The translations under genes were made by a program, and so were the position numbers. From the NCBI GenBank assembly GCA_023374045.1, contig CM041778.1:91012978-91076977 (forward strand): DNA of 64,000 nucleotides. The letters run 5' to 3'. This document shows positions 1 through 10,548 of the stretch, piece by piece. Under the pieces are notes generated by a model, which saw only the letters and a list, made by a program, of their open reading frames with translations, did not search any database and was not told the origin of the DNA. Numbering within the stretch: position 1 is the first letter of the stretch; every line of letters starts with the position of its first letter. Source of the stretch: Limonium bicolor. Lineage: Eukaryota; Streptophyta; Magnoliopsida; Caryophyllales; Plumbaginaceae.

Positions 1-710
1 GCTTCTGGATGGGTATTAGACATTCTGTCGTTTGTGTAGAAGAGAATATACAGCATGTGGGGTTCTGGCCGGTAGGGGAACGAGAAAATCAGAATTAAGG
101 GCTACTGTTAAAAATTGTAAGTACGCAACTTAGAAGACAAGTTAGGTGGTTAGATTGTACCCTGTTGTTTAATGCTGCTGACACTAATTAGTATTAAGGC
201 TTATCTTTATTCTTACTTGGTTCATAACAACAGCAATGAGCCTGGATTAGATTTTACCCTGTTTGACTATTTGCGGTTGTTTTAGCGGGAATCCTTAGGC
301 TGTGCCCCATCCTGATTCCTGGTGCTACCGTTTGGATTGGATTTCAGAAATCAGATGTTGAGAGTTGCTCAGCATTGTAGTTTTGTGTGACTCACTATAT
401 CTATATGCGTATCTACAGCACAAGTTGAATTTTGGTTGTGTGATAATTGATATCAACATGGTTGACTTGATTATTAAGTACTCCATCTGTTATAAAATAT
501 TAGTTGGTTTTTTTAGATGAACCTGCACTAGAACAGAGGGAGTCTCTTTTTAAACGGAGTGAATCTGTAGAGTGGAACGAATTATACTGTGTGGTTTAGT
601 TAAATATATGCACCCTGAACATGTACTCACTATATGAACAATGGCCTTGATTGGACACATGTACGACAAACCATCTCATGTGCTTTCTTACTTTGATTAA
701 TGACTGGTAG
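1..710. other. Non-coding flank, probably intron of the zinc-finger gene
   Basis: I see no exon or RNA gene here. The stretch is T-rich with short runs of T and ends in a plausible splice acceptor (ACTGGTAG, ending at 710). It may be an intron or upstream part of the gene whose last exon starts at 711. Small frames on either strand lack any family signature. Confidence 0.4.
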
Positions 711-1043
711 AACAAGCCAAAACCAGGTGATCGCTCTAGCCTAAAGCGCAAGGCTGCGGCAAACATGGAAGCAGATGTCAGAAATACAAGTTCTAATAAG
801 AAGTTGGTTGGATCTGATAAGGTAGAAAAAGCTCTAGTAAGATCACGTACAGGTGGTAATTCACAGAAGAAGCACTTGGTGTCAAAAGACTCCAAGTTTT
901 GGTGTGAGACTTGTCAGGTGCAAACATCTTCAGTAAAAGACATGAACTGTCATAAGAATGGGAAAGCGCACCTAAGAGCCCTAAGGCTAGGCGAAGGTAA
1001 GTCCACCTCATCTAGGTCTGGAGTGGCTACCCCAGGAAGATGA
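711..1043 (+). CDS. Last exon of a U1-type (zf-met) zinc-finger protein
   Basis: The exon probably begins after the acceptor-like TGGTAG at 705-710 and reads open to a TGA at 1041-1043. The frame extends about 18 codons upstream of the first internal ATG (765), starting Asn-Lys-Pro-Lys-Pro-Gly, so 765 is unlikely to be the true start. The key feature is one C-x2-C-x12-H-x5-H zinc finger: cysteines at 903-905 and 912-914, histidines at 951-953 and 969-971, followed by Leu-Arg-Ala-Leu. This spacing is typical of U1-like/matrin-type fingers that bind RNA, often double-stranded, in nuclear proteins. The rest is basic, Ser/Thr-rich and low in complexity. Upstream exons are outside the window or unrecognised. 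It is the only probable host gene here; a decayed pseudogene exon remains possible. Confidence 0.65.
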   Translation, partial: NKPKPGDRSSLKRKAAANMEADVRNTSSNKKLVGSDKVEKALVRSRTGGNSQKKHLVSKDSKFWCETCQVQTSSVKDMNCHKNGKAHLRALRLGEGKSTSSRSGVATPGR

Positions 1044-1866
1044 CCTATGTGTGAAGGGAGGTTGGTTTAAGATAATGGACTTCGGAATGAAGGCAAGTAG
1101 ATATATGTTTACTTCCGTAAGAGACGGAATTTTTGTACAAAACATGGCTCATGGCTATAAACAGGATGCAGCTCACATCAGGGAAAAACCCTACCTCCTT
1201 TTTGTTTCCCCAGGATGTAAGTAGGTACAAGTTTTGAAACCGGAACTCGTTTCCCATATATATATATATGGTACAAATCAGCCAATTTGATTAGGAACAA
1301 GTTTTGTGACAGTGAAATGATTCATGTTACCGGTGCGTAATTTAGTATAGCCCCTACTTTTTCATGCAAGGTAACGAGCTTTTTTATTAGGAACGAGTTT
1401 TTGTGACAGTGAAAATGGTTCATTTTCAGATAAAGGGTGGTATAATTCAGGTATGGTCCCTACTTTTTGATGGCAAGGTAAGAGCTATTGCTCAGAACAT
1501 TTCTTGTAATATTGCGATATGATTAAGGCTGGGGCTTTCCCCCTTTTTCCTTGCGTAAAGCTTCACTACAGCTGCCTCCTTTGCTCCAACAGAATGTAAA
1601 TCCGTGAGCGCGCTACGTATTTCATAATTTACTATATAAACTTTAAAGGCACTATGAAGTCATGAAATAGGGGTGGCAATGGGTCGGAAGCCTCATCACT
1701 ATCATCACCCTGTTCCATCACTTCCGACCAGTCATCCGTTAAGCATTGAACGGTGAAGTTCTTGAGGACATGTGAAACATGTTTGGGGAACCTGAGTTTT
1801 CTATAGGTTCCAAGTCTAATGGCGTAAGCACAGAAAGTACACAAACAGATTTGGAGGCTGAGGATA
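1044..1866. other. 3' flank of the zinc-finger gene up to the CACTA end
   Basis: Probably 3' UTR and intergenic DNA. It holds a short TA run (about 1255-1268) and an imperfect local duplication (1289-1490). No polyadenylation site can be fixed. A 70-codon minus-strand frame at 1632-1844 has no recognisable domain. Confidence 0.4.
1289..1490. repeat. Imperfect tandem duplication of about 100 bp
   Basis: Copy 1 (about 1289-1380) and copy 2 (about 1385-1490) both run from ATTAGGAAC(A/G)AGTTTT through GTGACAGTGAAA and TTCAT to CCTACTTTTT(C/G)ATG and CAAGGTAA. They differ by substitutions and small indels, which suggests an old local duplication. Confidence 0.7.
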
Positions 1867-2204
1867 CACTACTACAAAATAAGTCTTTTTCGGCGGTTTT
1901 TATAGGCCTTTTAGCAGTTTGTATAGGCCTTTTTTGGCTGTTTCAAACCGTTAAAAATAAGATCACCGAAAAAGACTTGTCTATAATTTTGGTGGTTATG
2001 TTACCGTCGAAAAATATGAAGATTTTTTCGGCTGTTTCTACATCAGAACCGCTAAATTATTATATTTTTCTCGTTTTGTTTCTAATCCCACATCTGTCAC
2101 AAAACCTGTAAAAATACATCCAGGTATATTCACACATATCTCAACATCACATTTTAGAGGATGTCATCCCTTTTGTTGCAAAATTGCCAACAAAACAAAA
2201 TTCC

Positions 2205-2355
2205 CAACAATTAAAATGGTTACAATGGCCATATACATACACAACACTTCAAATGGCACAATGACCATATACAATACTTCAAATTGTCACAATGACCATA
2301 TACATATGTAACTATCCAAATGGTCACCAAGGTACTCAAAATGACCATCTTTCAC
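2205..2355. repeat. Short degenerate repeats within the CACTA subterminal region
   Basis: Three or four units of roughly 35-45 bp share the words CAATG(A/G)CCATATACA, ACTTCAAAT and CAAATGG. They are diverged and unevenly spaced. CACTA elements often carry such subterminal arrays. Confidence 0.5.
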
Positions 2356-2506
2356 AACCTTTCTAACTATAAAAGTCTACACAAAATTCTAAAAACACAA
2401 TTTGAATATACAAAGTGAAACATCAAACCAAATTCATGATGAGGAACTCCGCCTAATCCTCTATCATACCGTTGATGGCTTTCCTGGTATATTCTCCAAC
2501 ACTAGA

Positions 2507-2511
2507 GAAAC
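2507..2511. repeat. Left target-site duplication (gaaac) of the minus-strand LTR element
   Basis: GAAAC directly precedes TGTAACACCCC and recurs at 43198-43202 directly after the LTR end. It shows that 2512-43197 entered CACTA DNA as one unit. Confidence 0.9.
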
Positions 2512-5500
2512 TGTAACACCCCAACTACAACCATACACTTAACAACATATTGCAGCGGAAAATTTAACTCATCGCATTACTCAACTCAATGGTGTTACAC
2601 GCCGTTAGCCACCCACGTGGCTAACAAGTCAATACATATACATTGTATCGGTCTGATGGACCAGATTCCCGAGCAACTACACATTACATTCTCATTCCAT
2701 TCCAACAATTAATATACATATACATTCCCACTGTACCGAGTATTTACAAACTAATGCCAATAACAATTTCGGTCTTACTACACCTACAATACATACTCAA
2801 TTTAAATGGCTACCCATGTACAAACAACTACCCCGTCCTACTCTCCAACGACTTCCAGCTCCTTGTACTTGAAATAGGAAAGAAAAGAAAGGGTGCCCCC
2901 CAAGGGGCTCAACTAGAGCTGTCAAAATTTGACCCAACCTGAAAACCCGTCCGTTTTATCCGAACCCGAAACCCGATTGAAACCTGAAATATTTAAATAT
3001 AATAAACCCGAAACTCGAATGGGTAAAACCCGAAATGACCCGAACCCGAAATGACCCGAAAATTTATAACCCGAAAACGACCCGAACCCGAAATGACCCG
3101 AAATAATAGTAATTAAAAATTAGCCAAACTTAAATAACATGAAATAATAGTGACCATAAATGTCCCAAACCTGAATGACCCAAATAAATATGACAAAAAA
3201 CTAGATTCAAACTTAGTGTATCCGAATAAAATTCAGAATAGACATTGTACTGAAAGTTCTGTAATCTATATGTTGTATATTCTAATAGAAAATTAGGTAT
3301 ATATTTATATTATAATTTTTCAAAAAATATTAACTATGACCCGAAATAACCGAAACCCGATTCTATCTGACACTATTACAACCCGAACCCGAAATGAACT
3401 GAACCCGAATGACCCAAACCCGAATGACCCGAAAGTTTAATGACCCGAACGGATATTGACCCGAAAAGATATGACCCAAAACCGAACGGATAACCCATTT
3501 GACAGGCTAGGCTCAACACCTTTGCTGGTATGGTAATCACGCAGCCCACATACTACCGGGCCACGCACAACTAATTATCGTCTAAGCATGCGGTTGATTA
3601 TATTTAAATCATGCATGTGAACTATAAACACATAGCACATTACATACCCACAACAATGGGGCTCAACAAAACAGTCAACACATCTATACTTGATAAATCA
3701 CTCATTATGTCCTTTAACCCTAGAGGGTTTCTCCTCTAATGGAGCTATTTCCTTAATAGACGACTACCCACTAGACGGGTTATACTCAAATTCGTCTTAT
3801 AATAACCTGGATTCATATCCGTGATCCGCATACTCCACATAATAACTCATTCACGTTTCAACGTACATACAACATAACATCGTAATAAGAATTGCAGTAC
3901 AACAATAAAACATAACATAACGGGAACAATTCTCTTTAGGAACCGACCCAAACATAGTTAGTTCACTTGTAGAGCCTAGAGAATGATGCCAAACTCATGC
4001 TAAGCTCGTTACATAACTCGTTACCATCCTGTTAGATGAACGGATAACTTAATCCCAAGGTGCGTCGGATATAGTAATCCAAGCACACCGAACAAACATA
4101 GTATGCCCCTGAGCCCAACGTGAGTTAGTAAAATAGCCTTGGTTAAGCTAAAGGGAAGGTTGAAACCAAAAAGGGAAAACAACCATAACATACAGAGAGG
4201 ATCGAACCTGATATGACAACAACCCCCATACTCACACACGTGGCCGGAACGACCGGACTCCTCACTCCCCGGTTAGCACTTGTTAGAAGTCTTATATGGA
4301 CTTAGTACATTAATTCACAAATCGGTGGTTAGGTCTAGTTAGACACTCACAAGGGTAGTGAACATACTAACACGCACAAACAACACATAACTAACACACG
4401 CATAGTCGTGGTTAGAACGTTCCCATGGCTTCGGGTCGTTTAAATCCGAATACCGATCTATTATGTAATCCTAGAGTCGGTTAGTTAAGTTTAGCACATA
4501 TTTAAAGCTAAACGGTATCGGACAATGCACACCACATAATTAAACAACTGTAAACTCATTACATATTTTTATCTTAAAAGGTGGCAAACATTTAGAAAAA
4601 CACATTGGCATACAAGCCGGTGTAATCCGGTAAAACAAAGTTGCAAGAAAACCATACCTGTCACCAAGGTCCACTCTATTGTGTCCTTCTAGGTTCCTCG
4701 AACAATTGGTAATATTACAATTACTTTCGTTAACATTGGGGTAACATGTTTGTTTAACGTCTAATGCGCCCATAGTTAACCCGTTGTCCCGTTATACTTA
4801 GTTTTACTCTTGTGATCTTAAGTTCACAACTCTCACATCAAACCTAACACTTGTTTACACATTTTAAGGCCTTTACATGTCACCAAACAGGGCCTAAACA
4901 TCACCTAAAACCATTACAATTCAATCCCCCATGATTAGATGCCTTTAAAACACGTTTTGCAACATTTTTACCCTGGTCCGGGACTTGGTCCGGACCCAAG
5001 GTCCCGGATCATTCTGATTTGTACTCTCGGCCTTATTTTCCACTTGGTCCGGGTCTTGATCCTGGACTAAGGACCCGGACCACTTGTAAACTTGTCTTTC
5101 GACTCATTTTTAAGGGTGGTCCGGGTACCTATACAAGGGCTAGGTCCCGGACCATGTTAATAAGTTGTTAAAACATCATTTTTCAACCCCTAATCCAACC
5201 TTAAACCTTACCTAATCATTCCATAATCTTTCCACATGTTTCCTACATGTTTAAACACCTTAAATCAAGCACTAAACCTTCCTAAATCATCACTAACTTG
5301 TTACTCAATTTCTTACAACAATTCCTAACACTTGTAACATTTTTCCTTAGATTTCTAAGTGGTGAAGCATGCCTACAATATCACTAACCAAAGTGTTGCC
5401 TCACAAACATTACCACTACTCCAAAAGCATTACTTCTCACATACACCTCCCATACACAACTCCTTAGATTCTCCACTAGTTCACACTTAGACCTTTACAA

Positions 5501-7650
5501 GGCGTTACTTTTCTTTGTTTACCAAAACTTGCACAAGAATTTACACTTCACATAACATGACTTTGGTGTATATAAAACACCCATTTAACTCTAAATCCAC
5601 CAAGACAATGCCCAAGGCACACTTAATGCTTAAGAACACCTTATTTCACTTTCTTTCACCATCTTAGCACTTAACAAATTCGTAGTACCTTCTAGGTCAT
5701 AAAATCCCATTTCAACACATAAACCTTTATTTATCCACTAAATTTTGCCATAGCTTCTCTTGTACCACCTTACACCAAAACATATAGTTTTTCCACCTTT
5801 ACACAATCTAGAACACTCAATCCCTTAATACACATTCCTTACACATAAACATATTGTTTTTCATCCTTTAACCACCAAAGATATCCATCTTCACAAGAGA
5901 TGTTCTTTACACAAAACTAAACCATTAAATAACACTACATCACAATATAGTGCATAAACTTAAATTGCTTGGCACTTAGGCCCTTAAATTGCATTAAACT
6001 TAAACACTGAATTTCCACATCTAAATGCCTTCAACCTGCAAATACACACAACAATGCTCCCATGTCCTTTTAGTCCACTTGTGGATAGTTTTCTAGCTCA
6101 TTTCCCATTGGCTCTTTAGGTTATTTATTAAGCAAATATAGATCAATTCCCTAGTACATAAAACCACATTAAGAGAGGTAATTTACCTCTTTATTTTCCA
6201 AGCTTTCCACTAGTTCTCTCTTGTTCTTTCTTGATTGAAAATCCGCAAGGTGGTTTTATCACTTGTCAATCTTCTAACCAATACACATATAAGGGTAATG
6301 AGAGTTAAGTTTCATACTTAAACTCATAATTAAACCCTAGATTTTCATATGTGTCTTTAAAACACTAAAATTGATGCTTACCTTTGGAATTTGAAAGAGA
6401 ACTTGAATAAGTGGCAAGATAGGACTCCTCCTAGTCCTTTTAAGTTTTAATTAAGCTAAGAAGAGAGCAAGGTAATGCACCATTAAGGGATGAATTTTCG
6501 GTTATACACAAAAATGGAGGGAAACTTGGATTTTCTTTGATTTCCTTACCTTGAAGCTAAGGAGAATGACAAGGCATGAAAAGATGAGCTCAAGCTCCAC
6601 CAATGGTGAATCTCCATGGAACCAAAATGGAGTTCTTGAATATTTGAAAAGAGGGAATGAAGAGCTTCCTCCAACTAACACAATATGGTCTTAGATTTTG
6701 ATTTGGAGCATGAGTTGGATTTGGCAAGAGTTTGAAGTTGGAGAAGTGTTCTTGCAGTAGCTAGAACGGTTTGGAGCACAAGGAAGAAGAGGGATACGGT
6801 GGAGGAGGAAGGAAGTGAAGAAAGTGAGGTGAGAGAGAATGTAAAGGTAAGATATTTACTTATAAAAGCAAATAGTCTTTTACTTTATTTTTTTTCTTTT
6901 CTTTAGTTGGCTGGCTAGGTTTGTGACTCACCACCACTAAAACCGTGCCCCCTCCCATAATAAGGATATTTATGGTCTTTGTGGCCATTTAACTAATTAA
7001 AGTTGACTTAAATCAAACCTAGCACTATTTGAGCACTATTCACAAATTAAGGCACATATTTGTGATGTTTTTGATTTCCCATTGATTTAGGCTTCCTAAT
7101 GTGATACTAAGTAGTACACATGTTGATTAAAGAGTAATGATGGACATTTAGCCACTCAAACCCCATTTACAAGACAATTTTCAAAAATGTGCTTTTAGAC
7201 TCTTTAAAGCACATTTTGTTTTTTGTTTTTAATTGTTTCAAGCTTGGTTTTCTTTAGTAATTGATTTAAAATGGTTCATTGGCATGTTAATAAGGTCTAG
7301 GAATGACCTTTAGCTCTTATACAAGGTTACACCAAGTCTAGAGCAAGTATGCTTAAATTGACTTTAAGGTGTTTTCTTGTGTTTTGTTTGGTTTAATTGT
7401 CTACCAAAGTTTCCTAAGGACTTAATTAGCCTTTCAAATCATAATTGAATATTATTAAGTCTTGGTAGGCTCTTTGGGTTCTAACCAAGTTCACTCCAAG
7501 CTTAGAGCATGTTTTTGCTCAAACTGTGTTTATGGTACTTTATTGTTTTTACTATGGTTTTAATTGTTCATCAATGTTTCTAAGGCACTTTTAGCCTTTA
7601 AATAGCATAGTTTAATATTTAAACTTCATATCAAGGTTTGGGGTATTTCA
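2512..7650 (-). repeat. 3' LTR of the minus-strand element
   Basis: It matches 32746-37306 closely along its length, apart from the 596-bp MITE at 2914-3509. Read on the minus strand it begins TGAAATACCCC and ends GGGGTGTTACA. Without the MITE and its 8-bp duplication it is about 4.5 kb, agreeing with the other copy. It contains the GGCCC...GGGC hairpin module near 3541-3568 and no recognised genes. Confidence 0.93.
2914..3509. mobile_element. hAT-like MITE with ACCCGAA repeats
   Basis: This segment is absent from the other LTR copy of the same element, so its borders are clear. It is flanked by the 8-bp duplication GGCTCAAC (2906-2913 and 3510-3517). The ends form imperfect inverted repeats: TAGAGCTGTCAAA on the left and TTTGACAGGCTA on the right. 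An 8-bp duplication with TAG-type ends indicates the hAT superfamily. The interior has dozens of degenerate (G)ACCCGAA/AACCCGA words and no coding frame. It must have inserted after the LTR element integrated. Confidence 0.88.
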
Positions 7651-7668
7651 ATCTACCCCCCTTAAAAG
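7651..7668 (-). other. Polypurine tract of the minus-strand element
   Basis: On the minus strand this reads CTTTTAAGGGGGGTAGAT and abuts the 3' LTR start. It is the plus-strand DNA primer site for reverse transcription and is nearly identical to the tract of the nested chromovirus at 21809-21825. Confidence 0.88.
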
Positions 7669-10543
7669 AACTTCATCCTCGAAGTTCACATTTCCCACGC
7701 ATCATTTGGATTAGAACACGGGGATTACTTGCAAAATAAAACTTCCATAAACAAACATACTTTCACATAACAGACATAACCACATTTGTATCCACATATC
7801 AACCCTCAGACTCTCAGGTCTGGGTGACATAACAACATTCAGACTCATAGGCCTGGGTAACATAACCAAATTTAGAACTCAACCACATTAGGACTCAAGG
7901 TCAAAATAATATTTATCACACATACCACACAACATGTCATAGCATGTATAGCAACCACAATACCTTTTATATACACTGTTATCCCGCATATTCCTTTGGG
8001 AGATCAAAACAATCACTTAAGTATAAGAAATTTCTTTATTTAAAGTATCTATCGAAGGTTTTGAAAATACCAATTGTAAATCCTTTTAAAACGCATACAA
8101 CTCCAAGTCCAACTTATGCTCTTTGCTTCTTTTCCTAGCGTGATTATTTGTGACCACTTAAAGGAGCTTCAAGAATCATCCAACCCTGATGTGATCAGCA
8201 TTAGTGTTGAACTATCCTTCCACCCCAATTTGTGTTCGGATTCCCTTGATCACATGCAAATCAAGTTCCACTCCCACTTCATTTTCAAGCATCAAATAAT
8301 ACACCCATTTCCAATTTTCTATCTTTTTTTTGTCAATCTAGTCATAATCATTACATCTCCAAAGGATAGAACTCCGTCTATTAGTTATCTCCGTTCACTT
8401 TAATCTGTTGCCTATGAAATCTTATTCTCACTAGGCTCTATGTCAATTTCATACCCTTTCATGAATCACTATATTGTATATATACATATATTTTATCAAA
8501 TACAACACACGGTTTTACATTTATATACTGTTGGGATTTTTGTTCCCCGTGAGTTTCTTTACTCCCTTATACTTGTACTAACACACAACAATTAACAAAG
8601 TAGTCACACTTATCACGATGGTATTCGCATCTTCTGTGAAAAATTACCACAATTAACCATGAATGAATGCGTATGTTAATGTAACACACGCACCAATCAT
8701 CAAAACAAATTATTTTGTGCTATGCACACCATAGTTCACGTACACTAGTACGGTAAAACACACTAAGCGGTTTTACGCTCTACCCCCCTTAAAAAGGATT
8801 ACACCCACGTAATCAACCACTGAACATTGGTTTAAAATGTTCTACCGTCGTGAAGTGTTTTAACTTCCACGCGGTCTGTTATACAATGCGTTCTGGTTAG
8901 AGGATCTTAACCATATTGGCGGTTTAGTCCCTAAACCAAGAATTCTCATTGGAGTTTATTTTAACTCTTAGCTGGTTTCGGTTCTGGCCTGTGAGGCTTC
9001 TAGGCATTAATAATTAGCCATTCACTCATGTTCACTATGCACATTCAACATTTGAATCACTGGCTCACTAGTTTCTGCTGTGAAACTCTGATAATTGTAG
9101 AGCTTAGTTTGCCCCATTCGTTATTCTTACTGTATTGTACATCTCCAATTATCACCTTTATCTTGGTAATAACGGTTTCTCAACCGACGCGTGGTATCTC
9201 TTACCGTGAGCGAATTCGGTGAGTTTCAAAACTTTCCATCCACTTCTCTAATAACTTACTACGTAAGCTGCTATGTATTTCACAATGATTGACTTGATTC
9301 CTTCCAACTTACTGTCGGTTGAGGTTGAGCCACTACATAATGTGTAGTGCTCTCTCGGTTATTTCCCACACTTGAGGTATATCGCATATCGATATTGGTA
9401 TCTAGTGTTACCGCAGTCACTTATGGCTAATCATGCCTCCACGTTTGGTTCTGTACAAGTATTCTTTCATTGGTATTACCTTGCATTTCCTATGCCTCGG
9501 TCACTATAGCGTTATAAGTCTCTTTCTACTTCCACCACAATTAACATTCCCAAGTCCTAGCTATCCCACTCGATCATTACTGCGCAAGTGCAATACCAAA
9601 ACACTCAGTCATACAGAGTGCAGAGGCGTAAACTCTTGGCAGCAAATCTCTTATGCGATTGCAATTGGAATGAACATTGTTTTTCACTGAGATTCTTATT
9701 TCTTAATACTGGCTATTGGCTACTGCCTAGTTCATTTGTTAACACTTACCGTTGTATCTCCACTGGGTTTAACTCATAACTCTGCTCATTCGCCATTTTA
9801 TCATTTAACAATACTTATACAACGGTCGCTTACTGCGCACCGTGCTCTTACTAATTGTATAACACTAATACATGGCATCCACTGTCATATTAGCTTCCGC
9901 ACATGTACTTTCATCCTTAGTATTTTGGTTCGTCCTTCATTTGGGTGACTACTGAATACAATATTCCTCGAGTCTTTATGCTCCTTGAGCGTTGTTCACT
10001 ACACATTTAGCATCACACACCTATGGTGGTTGCTATTAAACTTAGTACTCTTCCAGTCTCCACAACTGGTACAACACTTCTTTTCGTATTTTCTTATTCA
10101 AATCACTCTTGGGTAACAACAACATGCTCAATCCTAACATATTTCTTGAACTTGGTTCACATAACTACCGCTCCTGCGGTCTCACAATATCGAGAGGTAT
10201 CCCCACTCTTAATGCAGTGTTCGTTCTACGCTCTATTTACTTGTATAACATAAACTCCATAATCAATCTAAATTTATATAACACATTTGTTTATGGCTCA
10301 TAAGCCTTACTGCTCGAGCGCTGCTCATTGTAGGTCGCTCACACACATTTACTTCCCTGTACAACATTACATGGTTAGAGGTAGTATGGGTCCATGAACA
10401 GGTCGTTGCATCACGCTTCCTTTCATGGGATGCCCCTAGGATGTCAGTCTGCTTCCTGACGTGGGTACTGGTGGGTACGTTAGTAACTACATCGCTTGCG
10501 TTCTTAGCTGGGTTTAATATCTTCCTTGTGAGACCGATATTTC
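7669..10543 (-). other. Internal region of the minus-strand element, no recognisable genes
   Basis: The + strand is pyrimidine-rich, so the element's sense strand is purine-rich, as in retrotransposon internal regions. Only short frames are present and none shows RT, integrase, protease or zinc-knuckle signatures. A second polypurine-like tract lies at about 8779-8796. The region is either decayed beyond recognition by eye or non-coding filler of a non-autonomous element. Confidence 0.6.
8779..8796 (-). other. Second polypurine-tract-like sequence
   Basis: The minus strand reads CCTTTTTAAGGGGGGTAGAG, almost the same as the functional tract beside the LTR, about 1.1 kb upstream of it in element orientation. 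It may be an auxiliary plus-strand priming site or a duplicated 3' end. The nested chromovirus has a similar pair. Confidence 0.5.
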
Positions 10544-10548
10544 CTGAT
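10544..10548. repeat. Left target-site duplication (ctgat) of the AlkB chromovirus
   Basis: CTGAT precedes the LTR start TGAAATACCCC and recurs at 26649-26653 after the LTR end GGTATTACA. The exact match shows that the two LTRs belong to one insertion. Confidence 0.93.

Larger units (their letters stand above)
1867..2511 (-). mobile_element. CACTA (En/Spm) transposon terminus and subterminal region
   Basis: The sequence at 1867 is CACTACTACAAAA, the terminal motif of plant CACTA transposons. It is followed by GC/T-rich subterminal DNA with repeated CGGCGGTTTT/CGGCTGTTT words. An inverted pair, AAGTCTTTTTCGG at 1881-1893 and its complement at 1966-1978, looks like subterminal transposase-binding repeats. 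Because the CACTA genes further right are on the minus strand, this is best read as their 3' end, separated from them by the LTR element inserted at 2512. The matching opposite end (TTTTGTAGTAGTG) was not found in the window. Confidence 0.75.

Noticed and set aside
2643..2942. 99-codon frame in the minus-strand element LTR
   Set aside because: It is antisense to the element, broken in the second LTR copy and lacks a domain.
8116..8403. 95-codon plus-strand frame in the minus-strand element
   Set aside because: Antisense to the element with no recognisable family; likely chance.
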